Assembly (NCBI GenBank): GCA_031292915.1
Contig: JAUMSH010000023.1
Span: 1-64,000 of the forward strand
Reading direction: 5' to 3'
Length of the DNA: 64,000 nucleotides
Source: Collinsella sp.
Lineage (GTDB): Bacteria; Actinomycetota; Coriobacteriia; Coriobacteriales; Coriobacteriaceae
The notes under the pieces were generated by a model. That model was given only the letters and a program-made list of their open reading frames with translations. It was not told where the DNA came from and did not search any database. Made by a program: the position numbers and the translations under genes. Positions 50,640 to 57,384 of this stretch are shown here, one piece after another; the stretch's first letter is position 1; every line of letters starts with the position of its first letter.

Positions 50640-50710
50640 GGGCATCTCGCTGCAAGCCTGCGTTTGTTCGCGCCTTTCGTGACGACTGATGCCCTCGCGA
50701 GAGCGTCGCA

Positions 50711-50760
50711 AAACTTTTCAAAAAAAAGTTCTTGCATAGGATGCGGGCATCACGTAAGAT
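50711..50760 (+). promoter_or_regulatory. Promoter of the tRNA-Gly/Val unit
   Basis: AACTTTTCAAAAAAAAGTT is followed by -35 TTGCAT (50732-50737) and -10 TAAGAT (50755-50760) with 17-bp spacing; the tRNA begins 12 nt later. Confidence 0.72.
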
Positions 50761-50772
50761 TAATCCTCGTAA

Positions 50773-50848
50773 GCGGACATGGCTCAGTTGGTAGAGCACA
50801 ACCTTGCCAAGGTTGGGGTCGCGGGTTCGAGCCCCGTTGTCCGCTCCA
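50773..50848 (+). tRNA. tRNA-Gly (anticodon GCC), copy 3
   Basis: The sequence is identical to the two copies at 48.4-48.7 kb, with encoded CCA. It is followed after 3 nt by tRNA-Val. Confidence 0.96.
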
Positions 50849-50851
50849 TTT

Positions 50852-50926
50852 GGGCGTTTAGCTCAGGGGGAGAGCGCTTCCCTGACACGGAAGAGGTCAG
50901 AAGTTCAAATCTTCTAACGCCCACCA
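50852..50926 (+). tRNA. tRNA-Val (anticodon GAC)
   Basis: The acceptor stem is GGGCGTT/AACGCCC, the anticodon loop CTGACAC is in stem CTTCC/GGAAG, the T-loop is GTTCAAATC, and CCA is encoded. Confidence 0.94.
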
Positions 50927-50934
50927 AATGTTCG

Positions 50935-50972
50935 CAGCTCAGAGGCTATGTCCTCTGAGCTGTTTTGTTTTG
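50935..50972 (+). terminator. Terminator after tRNA-Val
   Basis: Perfect 11-bp arms CAGCTCAGAGG and CCTCTGAGCTG with a short loop are followed by TTTTGTTTT. Confidence 0.92.
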
Positions 50973-51007
50973 CCACCAAGCACGCCGCCAAATAAGCCAC
51001 CAAATAT
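50972..51007 (+). repeat. Three 12-bp tandem units resembling the tRNA-Val 3' end
   Basis: GCCACCAAGCAC, GCCGCCAAATAA and GCCACCAAATAT lie in tandem 46 nt after tRNA-Val, whose 3' end with flank reads GCCCACCAAATG. They may be scars of integration at the tRNA 3' end; no integrase gene is present. Confidence 0.45.
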
Positions 51008-51559
51008 TGATCCAAGGTCTGTACACGATGGTCTTCGCATCCCGTAGAGGTGCCGGCAGATTGCATACGTCCTGGCCGATCGTGACCGCAACATGTTGGT
51101 CAAGCACAATCTTTTGGATTCTTTTGGCGTGAGCGGTTTGGTTTTGGTAGGATTTGTCAGCGGCTTGACTAAGGGGGTTTTATAACTGCCATGCAGGTAG
51201 CCGTGTTGGTAACGTTTTACCGACTTGCCAAGAACCCCTCATTTTTAATGCGTCTGCAAAATGACTAATTGCTTTGACCTGCCGAAACACTATATGTTGT
51301 GTTTGACCTAAAAAAAGAATACAGGATATAGATGCCTCTTTGTCGTATGATAGATGACGGACAGAGAACGAAGACCTTAACTGCCTCTTTTGAACGTGTC
51401 CTTGAGCCGCTTGATCGGCTCCAAGGAATGTCCGCATGGAGGCTTATGGTTTATCGAGAACACAGATTGCGCGACGGCGCCGCAAGACAGGGGCAAGCCC
51501 TGTCGGGTATCGTTTGGCTCTGAAGCGCGATGAGGCTACGAAGCGAAAGAGGCAAGAGG
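51008..51559. other. Gene-free leader upstream of nrdD
   Basis: This A/T-richer stretch of about 550 nt has no reading frame with both a ribosome-binding site and a family signature. It holds the NrdR box at 51287 and, further downstream, a GGGGCAAGCCC hairpin (about 51492-51507) just before the gene. The long leader would suit regulation of the reductase. Confidence 0.5.
51287..51302 (+). promoter_or_regulatory. NrdR box
   Basis: ACACTATATGTTGTGT matches the NrdR consensus ACAC-wATATaTw-GTGT closely and lies about 260 nt before the ribonucleotide reductase gene. A degenerate second site (ACAGGATATAGATG, from 51321) is near but not at the usual 31-32-bp spacing. NrdR, an ATP/dATP-sensing repressor of nrd genes, is not encoded in this window. 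Confidence 0.72.
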
Positions 51560-53782
51560 ATGAAGATCATCAAGCGCAGCGGCACCGAGGTTGTCTTTGA
51601 CATCGATAAGATCGTCAATGCCATCCGCGCCGCAAACTTGGAGGTCGAGGAGAGCTCTCGTCTTACCGACCGCCAGGTGGTTTATGCGGCACAAAACGTC
51701 GCCGAGGCATGCGAGAACGCGGGTCACACCGTGTCGGTCGAGGAGATCCAGGATCTGGTCGAGGACGAGATCATGCGTCTCGACTGCTACGAGGTCGCTC
51801 GCCATTACATCATCTATCGCTATGTTCAGAGCCTGAAGCGCCAGAAGAACACGACCGATGACAAGATCCTGTCGTTGATTGAGTGCAATAACGAAGAGGT
51901 CAAGCAGGAGAACTCCAACAAGAACCCGACCGTCAATTCCGTTCAGCGTGACTACATGGCCGGCGAGATCTCCAAGGACCTGACCCAGCGCGTGCTGCTG
52001 CCCCAGGAGATTGTGGATGCCCATAATGAGGGCCTGATCCATTTCCACGATTCGGATTACTTTGCCCAGCACATGCATAACTGCGACCTGGTGAACCTGG
52101 AGGATATGCTCCAGAACGGTACTGTTATCTCGGGTACGCTGATTGAGAAGCCGCACAGCTTCTCGACCGCCTGCAACATCGCGACGCAGATCATCGCCCA
52201 GGTTGCTTCCTCCCAGTACGGTGGCCAGTCGATTTCGCTGACCCATCTTGCCCCGTTCGTCGAGGTGAGCCGTCAAAAGATTCGCGGCGAGGTCGCCCGC
52301 GAGCTCGAGGAGCTCGGCGTTTCCGCATCTCCCGAAAAGGTCCGCGAGGTTGTTGAGGACCGCCTGCGTGACGAGATCCGTCGCGGCGTTCAGACGATTC
52401 AGTATCAGGTCGTGACCCTTATGACCACCAACGGCCAGGCGCCGTTCGTGACGGTCTTTATGTATCTTAACGAGGCTCGTACGCCTCAGGAGAAGCACGA
52501 CCTTGCCATGATCGTGGAGGAGACGCTTCGCCAGCGCTACGAGGGCGTTAAGAACGAGGCCGGCGTTTGGATTACCCCGGCATTCCCCAAGCTTATCTAT
52601 GTACTCGAGGACGATAACGTTCACGAGGATTCCCCGTACTTCTACCTGACCCAGCTGGCTGCCAAGTGCACTGCCAAGCGTATGGTGCCCGATTACATCT
52701 CCGAGAAAAAGATGCGCGAGCTCAAGCTGTCGAAGGGCGAGACCGCGGGTAACGGAGACTGCTATACCTGCATGGGCTGCCGCAGCTTCTTGACGCCCGA
52801 CCGCTCGGGCAACGGCTTTAACAACGTTGCCAACGCGCTGAACTACGACCCGAACAAGCCCAAGTACTATGGTCGCTTTAACCAGGGCGTTGTGACCATC
52901 AACCTGCCCGATGTTGCGCTGAGCTCGCACCAGGATATGGATAAGTTCTGGAAGATCTTCGACGAGCGCCTTGAGCTGTGCCACCGTGCCCTGCTGTGCC
53001 GTCATGAGCGCCTGATGGGTACGCTTTCTGACGCCGCACCGATTCTTTGGCAGTACGGTGCCCTTGCTCGTCTGAAGAAGGGCGAGACGATCGACAAGCT
53101 GCTCGTGGGCGGATACTCCACCATTAGTTTGGGTTATGCCGGCCTGTATGAGTGCGTTAAGTACATGACGGGCCACAGCCACACCGAGAAGGAGGGCACG
53201 CCCTTTGCCATGGCCGTCATGCAGCGCATGAACGACAAGTGCGCCGAGTGGAAGGCCGAAAGCGATATTGACTTCTCGCTGTACGGTACCCCGCTTGAGT
53301 CGACGACCTACAAGTTCGCAAAGTGCCTGCAGCGTCGTTTTGGCATCATCCCGGGCGTGACGGACAAGGGCTACATCACCAACAGCTACCACGTCCACGT
53401 GTCCGAGGAGATCGACGCATTCGACAAGCTCAAGTTCGAGGGTATGTTCCAGCAGCTTTCGCCGGGCGGTGCCATCTCCTACGTCGAGGTTCCCAACATG
53501 CAAGACAACCTCAAGGCTGTTATTCGCGTGATGCAGTACATCTACGACAACATCATGTACGCCGAGCTCAACACCAAGAGCGACTACTGCCAGGTGTGCG
53601 GCTACGACGGTGAGATCAAGATTGTCGAGGATGACGGCAAGCTGGTGTGGGAGTGCCCCAACTGTGGCAACCGCGATCAGGAGAAGATGAACGTCGCCCG
53701 TCGTACGTGTGGCTACATCGGTACCCAGTTCTGGAACCAGGGCCGAACCGAGGAGATCCGCGACCGCGTGCTGCATCTCTAA
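51560..53782 (+). CDS. nrdD: Anaerobic (class III) ribonucleoside-triphosphate reductase
   Basis: This 740-residue oxygen-sensitive glycyl-radical enzyme makes dNTPs under anaerobiosis. An ATP-cone (about residues 1-95, MKIIKRSGTEVVFDIDKIVNAI) precedes the catalytic barrel. The C-terminus has the zinc cysteines (CQVCGYDGEIK and CPNCGN) and the glycyl-radical site RTCGYIG (Gly near 718). The activating enzyme NrdG is encoded next. ATG at 51560 follows AAAGAGGCAAGAGG. A NrdR box upstream implies repression when dATP is high. Confidence 0.96.
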   Translation: MKIIKRSGTEVVFDIDKIVNAIRAANLEVEESSRLTDRQVVYAAQNVAEACENAGHTVSVEEIQDLVEDEIMRLDCYEVARHYIIYRYVQSLKRQKNTTDDKILSLIECNNEEVKQENSNKNPTVNSVQRDYMAGEISKDLTQRVLLPQEIVDAHNEGLIHFHDSDYFAQHMHNCDLVNLEDMLQNGTVISGTLIEKPHSFSTACNIATQIIAQVASSQYGGQSISLTHLAPFVEVSRQKIRGEVARELEELGVSASPEKVREVVEDRLRDEIRRGVQTIQYQVVTLMTTNGQAPFVTVFMYLNEARTPQEKHDLAMIVEETLRQRYEGVKNEAGVWITPAFPKLIYVLEDDNVHEDSPYFYLTQLAAKCTAKRMVPDYISEKKMRELKLSKGETAGNGDCYTCMGCRSFLTPDRSGNGFNNVANALNYDPNKPKYYGRFNQGVVTINLPDVALSSHQDMDKFWKIFDERLELCHRALLCRHERLMGTLSDAAPILWQYGALARLKKGETIDKLLVGGYSTISLGYAGLYECVKYMTGHSHTEKEGTPFAMAVMQRMNDKCAEWKAESDIDFSLYGTPLESTTYKFAKCLQRRFGIIPGVTDKGYITNSYHVHVSEEIDAFDKLKFEGMFQQLSPGGAISYVEVPNMQDNLKAVIRVMQYIYDNIMYAELNTKSDYCQVCGYDGEIKIVEDDGKLVWECPNCGNRDQEKMNVARRTCGYIGTQFWNQGRTEEIRDRVLHL

Positions 53783-53793
53783 TACCGCTCCGG

Positions 53794-53932
53794 GGCTGAG
53801 CCGGGAGGGCCGCTTGGGCATTTGCTCGCTATTTCGGACAGTCCTGCGCAAGACGAAGGCCACATTAAGTGGCCTTCTTTGCGTGCGGAACTCATATCGA
53901 GCAAAAGCCCAAGCGGCCCTCTCGGTTCAGCC
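53794..53932 (+). repeat. Palindromic element E4 after nrdD
   Basis: This 139-nt hairpin has outer arms of about 40 nt (GAGGGCCGCTTGGGC with GCCCAAGCGGCCCTC and more). An internal loop has TCGGACA (53834-53840) opposite TTGCGTGCGGA (53879-53889), and the inner stem is GAAGGCCAC-ATTAA-GTGGCCTTC. The right-side sequence TTGCGTGCGGA is the same as the reconstructed target site in E1. It starts 11 nt after the nrdD stop. Confidence 0.75.
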
Positions 53933-54110
53933 AAGTTGACGTAGTTGAGATGTAGCATGCGGCCTGCTCACTCCTCGAAGTTCTTAGCGGAAATGAGTTG
54001 ACTTGCAACAACGCTTTGCTTGCGATGGCGGTTGAGCTGCAACAAAGTTTTTATTGGACCTCGAACCCTATACTCGATGTTCGCTTCGTTCATTGAGTTA
54101 CCCTTTGCAT
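53933..54110. other. Gene-free spacer between E4 and E3
   Basis: No gene is seen. A loose inverted pair around CAACAACGC and GCGGTTG (about 54007-54030) is present, and GAGTTACC at 54095-54102 is repeated exactly just after E3. Confidence 0.5.
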
Positions 54111-54194
54111 GAGGCCGGGACATATCGTCCCGCCCGCAGTTTCGCAGGCCGAAGGCCGAGAATGTTTGAGGACGGGATGATATGTCCCGGCCTC
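54111..54194 (-). repeat. Palindromic element E3 before nrdG
   Basis: This 84-nt hairpin has outer arms of 22 nt (GAGGCCGGGACATATCGTCC with one mismatch to its partner). CGTCCTCAAACATT (minus strand, 54174-54161) faces ACTGCGGG, and a short inner stem GGCC-TTC-GGCC caps it. It ends 15 nt before the nrdG ATG, so in the mRNA it is a 5' leader structure. Confidence 0.75.
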
Positions 54195-54209
54195 CCGGGA
54201 GAGTTACCT

Positions 54210-54791
54210 ATGAATTACGCGAACATTAAGTATTTCGACATTGCTGATGGGGAAGGCGTTCGTACTTCTCTGTTTGTGAGTGGGTGCCGTCGTGGGTGCA
54301 AGAACTGCTTTAACTCTGTCGCGTGGGACTTTGCTGCGGGCGAGCCGTTCGATCGTGCCGTCGAGGACAAGATTATCGAGAGCCTCGACCATCCCTTTAT
54401 CGATGGCCTGACGATTCTGGGCGGCGAGCCTATGGAGCCCGAGAATCAGGCGGGACTTGTTGACTTTATCGAACGCGTGCGTGCGGTCTATCCCGAGGGG
54501 TCGGGCAAGACCATTTGGTGCTTTACCGGCGACGTGCTCGAGGAGCTTATGCCGGGTGGCCGTCATCATACCGAGGTGACGGACCGTATCCTGGCCTGCC
54601 TCGACATGTTGGTGGACGGCCCGTTTGTTCAGGATCTGTACGATATCTCATTGCGCTTTAGGGGCTCGAGCAATCAGCGCGTGATTGATATGAACGCCAC
54701 GCGCGCCCGTGCTGTGCGCGAGGGCGTTGCGCTTTGCGACGCTGTGGAGCTTTGGCGGGACGATCCGGTCTATTCGACCCATACTATGTAG
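54210..54791 (+). CDS. nrdG: Anaerobic ribonucleotide reductase activating protein (radical SAM)
   Basis: This 193-residue radical SAM enzyme installs the glycyl radical on NrdD. The cluster motif CRRGCKNC (CX3CX2C, near residue 29) and LTILGGEPMEPENQAGL are diagnostic. ATG at 54210 is chosen because GGGAGAG is 7 nt upstream and homology begins at NYANIKYFDIADGEG; a longer in-frame start would translate through a palindrome. The spacing from nrdD (427 nt with two palindromes) is unusually long for this gene pair. Confidence 0.93.
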   Translation: MNYANIKYFDIADGEGVRTSLFVSGCRRGCKNCFNSVAWDFAAGEPFDRAVEDKIIESLDHPFIDGLTILGGEPMEPENQAGLVDFIERVRAVYPEGSGKTIWCFTGDVLEELMPGGRHHTEVTDRILACLDMLVDGPFVQDLYDISLRFRGSSNQRVIDMNATRARAVREGVALCDAVELWRDDPVYSTHTM

Positions 54792-54857
54792 TTTGTGGCC
54801 GATGCCAAAGGGCGTGGTACCATAGCGCGAACGCAAAATCGGAAAAGTGAGGCCCAG

Positions 54858-55415
54858 ATGGTCGATCAGGAAAAAGTCGAGGCCGCCATTAAGCTGTTGC
54901 TTGAGGGCATAGGCGAGGACCCAACTCGTGAGGGCCTGCTGGAGACCCCGGCGCGCGTTGCCCGTATGTATGGTGAGATCGCCGGCGGTATGGATCAGAG
55001 TGCCGAGGAGCACCTGTCCAAAACCTTTGCCGTCGCTTCGAACGACTTGGTTATTGAGCGCGACATTACGTTTTACTCGCTGTGCGAGCACCATCTGCTG
55101 CCGTTTTATGGCAAAGCTGCGATCGGCTATATCCCTAACGGTCGCGTGGCGGGTCTGTCTAAGCTTGCTCGCACGGTTGAGGTCTATGCCCGTCGCCTGC
55201 AGCTGCAGGAGCAGCTGTGTGCGCAGGTTGCCGATGCCCTCATGGAATATCTTGCTCCCCAAGGGGCGATTGTGCTGATGGAAGCCGAGCACATATGCAT
55301 GACGATGCGCGGCGTGCAAAAGCCCGGCACCAAGACCGTGACGCTCGCTCGCCGCGGCGTCTTTGAGACTGATCCCGCGCTCGAGGAGCGGTTCTTTAGG
55401 ATGCTGGGCCGTTAG
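54858..55415 (+). CDS. folE: GTP cyclohydrolase I
   Basis: This 185-residue enzyme is the first in folate synthesis, making 7,8-dihydroneopterin triphosphate from GTP. Motifs are GEDPTREGLLETPARVARMY, the zinc cysteine/histidine in YSLCEHHLLPFYGKAAIGYIP, KLARTVEVYARRLQLQEQL, and EAEHICMTMRGVQKPGTKTVT with the second zinc cysteine. ATG at 54858 follows GTGAGG. An HD protein and folB lie downstream on the same strand, forming a partial folate group; folP and folK are not in the window. Confidence 0.95.
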   Translation: MVDQEKVEAAIKLLLEGIGEDPTREGLLETPARVARMYGEIAGGMDQSAEEHLSKTFAVASNDLVIERDITFYSLCEHHLLPFYGKAAIGYIPNGRVAGLSKLARTVEVYARRLQLQEQLCAQVADALMEYLAPQGAIVLMEAEHICMTMRGVQKPGTKTVTLARRGVFETDPALEERFFRMLGR

Positions 55416-55416
55416 C

Positions 55417-55998
55417 ATGAGGGTCGTCAACGACTTTACATCGAAGACCGATGAGGGGACGTCGCGTCGCGGCTTTATGGCTTCGGGCCTGACTCCCTTT
55501 GGTGCCATGCCTCGCATTGATTACATTTGTGCCAACGGGCTGTTCCGGCGGCACCTGGGCAACATTGCACAGTTGGAATCGGGGCGCATCTTCTGCCGCC
55601 ACGGTATTGATCATCTTCTCGATGTCGCTCGCATTATGTGGATCAAGAATCTCGAGGAACAGCTCGAATTTGACCGCGAGGTCATCTACGCCACGGCACT
55701 TCTTCACGATATCGGCAAAGATGAACAGTATGAATCGGGTATATCCCATGATGTTGCAAGCGAACGCGTCGCTGATGCGATTCTCGGCGGCATGCCCGAT
55801 GATGTGGCGTTCGAACCGGCAGATGCCGCAGCCATTAAGACGGCCATCCTGGGCCATCGAAAGCTACGCGTGAACAGCCAGCCGCTTGAGCGTCTGCTTT
55901 ATGCAGCCGACAAAGCGTCGCGCGCCTGCTTTGCATGCCCTGCGCGCAATGCCTGCAACTGGAGCGATGATAAAAAGAACCTATCGATTCGCGTGTAG
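55417..55998 (+). CDS. HD-domain phosphohydrolase
   Basis: This 193-residue protein has an HD-type metal site: CRHGIDHLLDVARI (first His), ATALLHDIGKD (His-Asp) and ILGHRKLR. A cysteine cluster near the C-terminus (CFACPARNAC) could bind metal. Substrate is not known. Its position between folE and folB suggests a nucleotide or pterin phosphate substrate, for example a step replacing the missing dihydroneopterin phosphatase, but this is inference. ATG at 55417 is 1 nt after the folE stop. Confidence 0.75.
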   Translation: MRVVNDFTSKTDEGTSRRGFMASGLTPFGAMPRIDYICANGLFRRHLGNIAQLESGRIFCRHGIDHLLDVARIMWIKNLEEQLEFDREVIYATALLHDIGKDEQYESGISHDVASERVADAILGGMPDDVAFEPADAAAIKTAILGHRKLRVNSQPLERLLYAADKASRACFACPARNACNWSDDKKNLSIRV

Positions 55999-56041
55999 TC
56001 GGTATGCGCGGTCGGGGTTCTGAACGAAGGAGACGATCGCG

Positions 56042-56527
56042 ATGACTAACAAAAAGCTACCCGAGAATGCAACCAAGACCGAGGGTGCCGAGCTCGCCCG
56101 TCGTGGCAGGGGCGAAATATCCACCGCAACGGCGGTGCCCCACGTGAGTTATGACGATCTGCGCCATGCTGACCGCATTACTATCGACGGTCTCGAGGTC
56201 TTTGCCAACCACGGCGTGTATCCCGAAGAGAATGCGCTGGGCCAGAAGTTCATCGTGTCCTTGGTGCTCTATGCCGACCTGCGTGCAGCGGGGGAGCACG
56301 ATAACCTGGACGCTTCGATTGACTACGGCTCGGTGTGCCACGATGTCGATGGCTATCTGCGCGAGCATACGTTTAAGCTCATCGAGGCGGCAGCCGAGGG
56401 TGTGGCCCAGATGCTGTTGCGTCGTTACCCCCTGCTGCTTGGCGTGCACGTTAAGCTCGATAAGCCTTGGGCGCCTGTCGGTCTTCCCTTGGCAAGCTGC
56501 GGTGTCGAGATCGAGCGCGTGCGCTAA
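56042..56527 (+). CDS. folB: Dihydroneopterin aldolase
   Basis: This protein converts 7,8-dihydroneopterin to 6-hydroxymethyl-dihydropterin. The FolB core begins near residue 45 (ITIDGLEVFANHGVYPEENALGQKFIV) and holds LDASIDYGSVC, FKLIEAAAEGVAQMLL and VHVKLDKPWAP. The 161-residue chain is longer than usual by about 40 residues at the N-terminus, which are polar and of unknown role. The annotated ATG has a good site (GAAGGAG); no later start with a ribosome-binding site is obvious. Confidence 0.9.
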   Translation: MTNKKLPENATKTEGAELARRGRGEISTATAVPHVSYDDLRHADRITIDGLEVFANHGVYPEENALGQKFIVSLVLYADLRAAGEHDNLDASIDYGSVCHDVDGYLREHTFKLIEAAAEGVAQMLLRRYPLLLGVHVKLDKPWAPVGLPLASCGVEIERVR

Positions 56528-56533
56528 CCGACT

Positions 56534-57310
56534 CTAGAGCTCGTTGGCGGGCGGTTTTTTGAGCCGCTGCGACAGAGCCCTGTTGTTGGGGCAGTACGTG
56601 TCGAGCAGCGCGTGAAACCGATGATTGTGGCTTGGCTCGAGCAGGTGGACGAGCTCGTGGGCGACAACCATGTCAAGGCACTCGACGGGGTAGGCGGCAA
56701 GTTCTCGTGCGATGCGAATGGCGCCGGTTTTGGGCGTGCATGATCCCCAGCGCGTTTTCATGCTGCGCACGGAAACGCGGGAAACGGCGACACCCATTGC
56801 GATTTCGTATGCGTGCACAATATCGCGCAGCGCCGATGTGACCTCGGACGTATAGAGCTGGTCAATATGGGCTTGGATCTCACTGGGCGTTAAGCCGTCG
56901 AGGGTCGCGTTCCACTTGGCCTGCGGACGTTCGTCTGGCTCGTCGGTACCCATAAAACTTGCGAAGGTAGCCTGCTTGGGCCGCGGTGCGGGTGGCTCAA
57001 AGTTGTGGTCGAGTGCATCCTGAACGGTGATGGGTTTGCCCCAAAGCGCAATGATGGACGAGGGACTGAGCGGCTCTCGCGCCGTCGCCTGACGTTGCTC
57101 GCGCTGGGCAAGTCGGCTGATAATCCAGGCGCTGTTGCGCTTCACAAACGCTTCGATACGCTCGCGGCTGGCGCCGAGCGGTGCACTGGCGTGGACCTCA
57201 CCGCTCGATGTGACGCGTAGGTTGAAGTTCTTGACGCGCTTTTTGGTAACGATGACGGGGATGGGCGTCCCATCCGGTCGGGATGCGGAAATCGTAAACT
57301 GCTGCGTCAA
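56534..57310 (-). CDS. YgjP-like (DUF45/M48-type) metal-dependent hydrolase
   Basis: This 258-residue protein belongs to the YgjP/SprT-like family. The zinc-peptidase motif is VVAHELVHLLEPSHNHRFHALL near the C-terminus, preceded by RWGSCTPKTGAIRIARELAAYP, the family hallmark. Protease activity has rarely been shown. The start is set at TTG 57310, which has AAGGA 6 nt upstream. ATG at 57343 is weaker because it lies inside a perfect hairpin stem and has no ribosome-binding site. Confidence 0.82.
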   Translation of the reverse strand: MTQQFTISASRPDGTPIPVIVTKKRVKNFNLRVTSSGEVHASAPLGASRERIEAFVKRNSAWIISRLAQREQRQATAREPLSPSSIIALWGKPITVQDALDHNFEPPAPRPKQATFASFMGTDEPDERPQAKWNATLDGLTPSEIQAHIDQLYTSEVTSALRDIVHAYEIAMGVAVSRVSVRSMKTRWGSCTPKTGAIRIARELAAYPVECLDMVVAHELVHLLEPSHNHRFHALLDTYCPNNRALSQRLKKPPANEL

Positions 57311-57331
57311 AAGCGGTCCTTCAGATTGGGG

Positions 57332-57368
57332 ACGGGCCGGCATGTCGACCGTTCGGCATGCCGGCCCG
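57332..57368 (-). terminator. Hairpin between dipeptidase and YgjP-like gene
   Basis: Perfect 12-bp arms CGGGCCGGCATG and CATGCCGGCCCG surround a 13-nt loop. No T run follows. It lies 17 nt after the dipeptidase stop (minus strand). Confidence 0.6.
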
Positions 57369-57384
57369 CTCAAGGGATGTGAAA

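Noticed and set aside
51180..51437. Small minus-strand frame (85 codons) in the nrdD leader
   Set aside because: No ribosome-binding site, no similarity I can recognise, and it overlaps the NrdR box region.
51536..53863. Open frame of 775 codons antisense to nrdD
   Set aside because: It mirrors nrdD codon for codon and has no independent signature.
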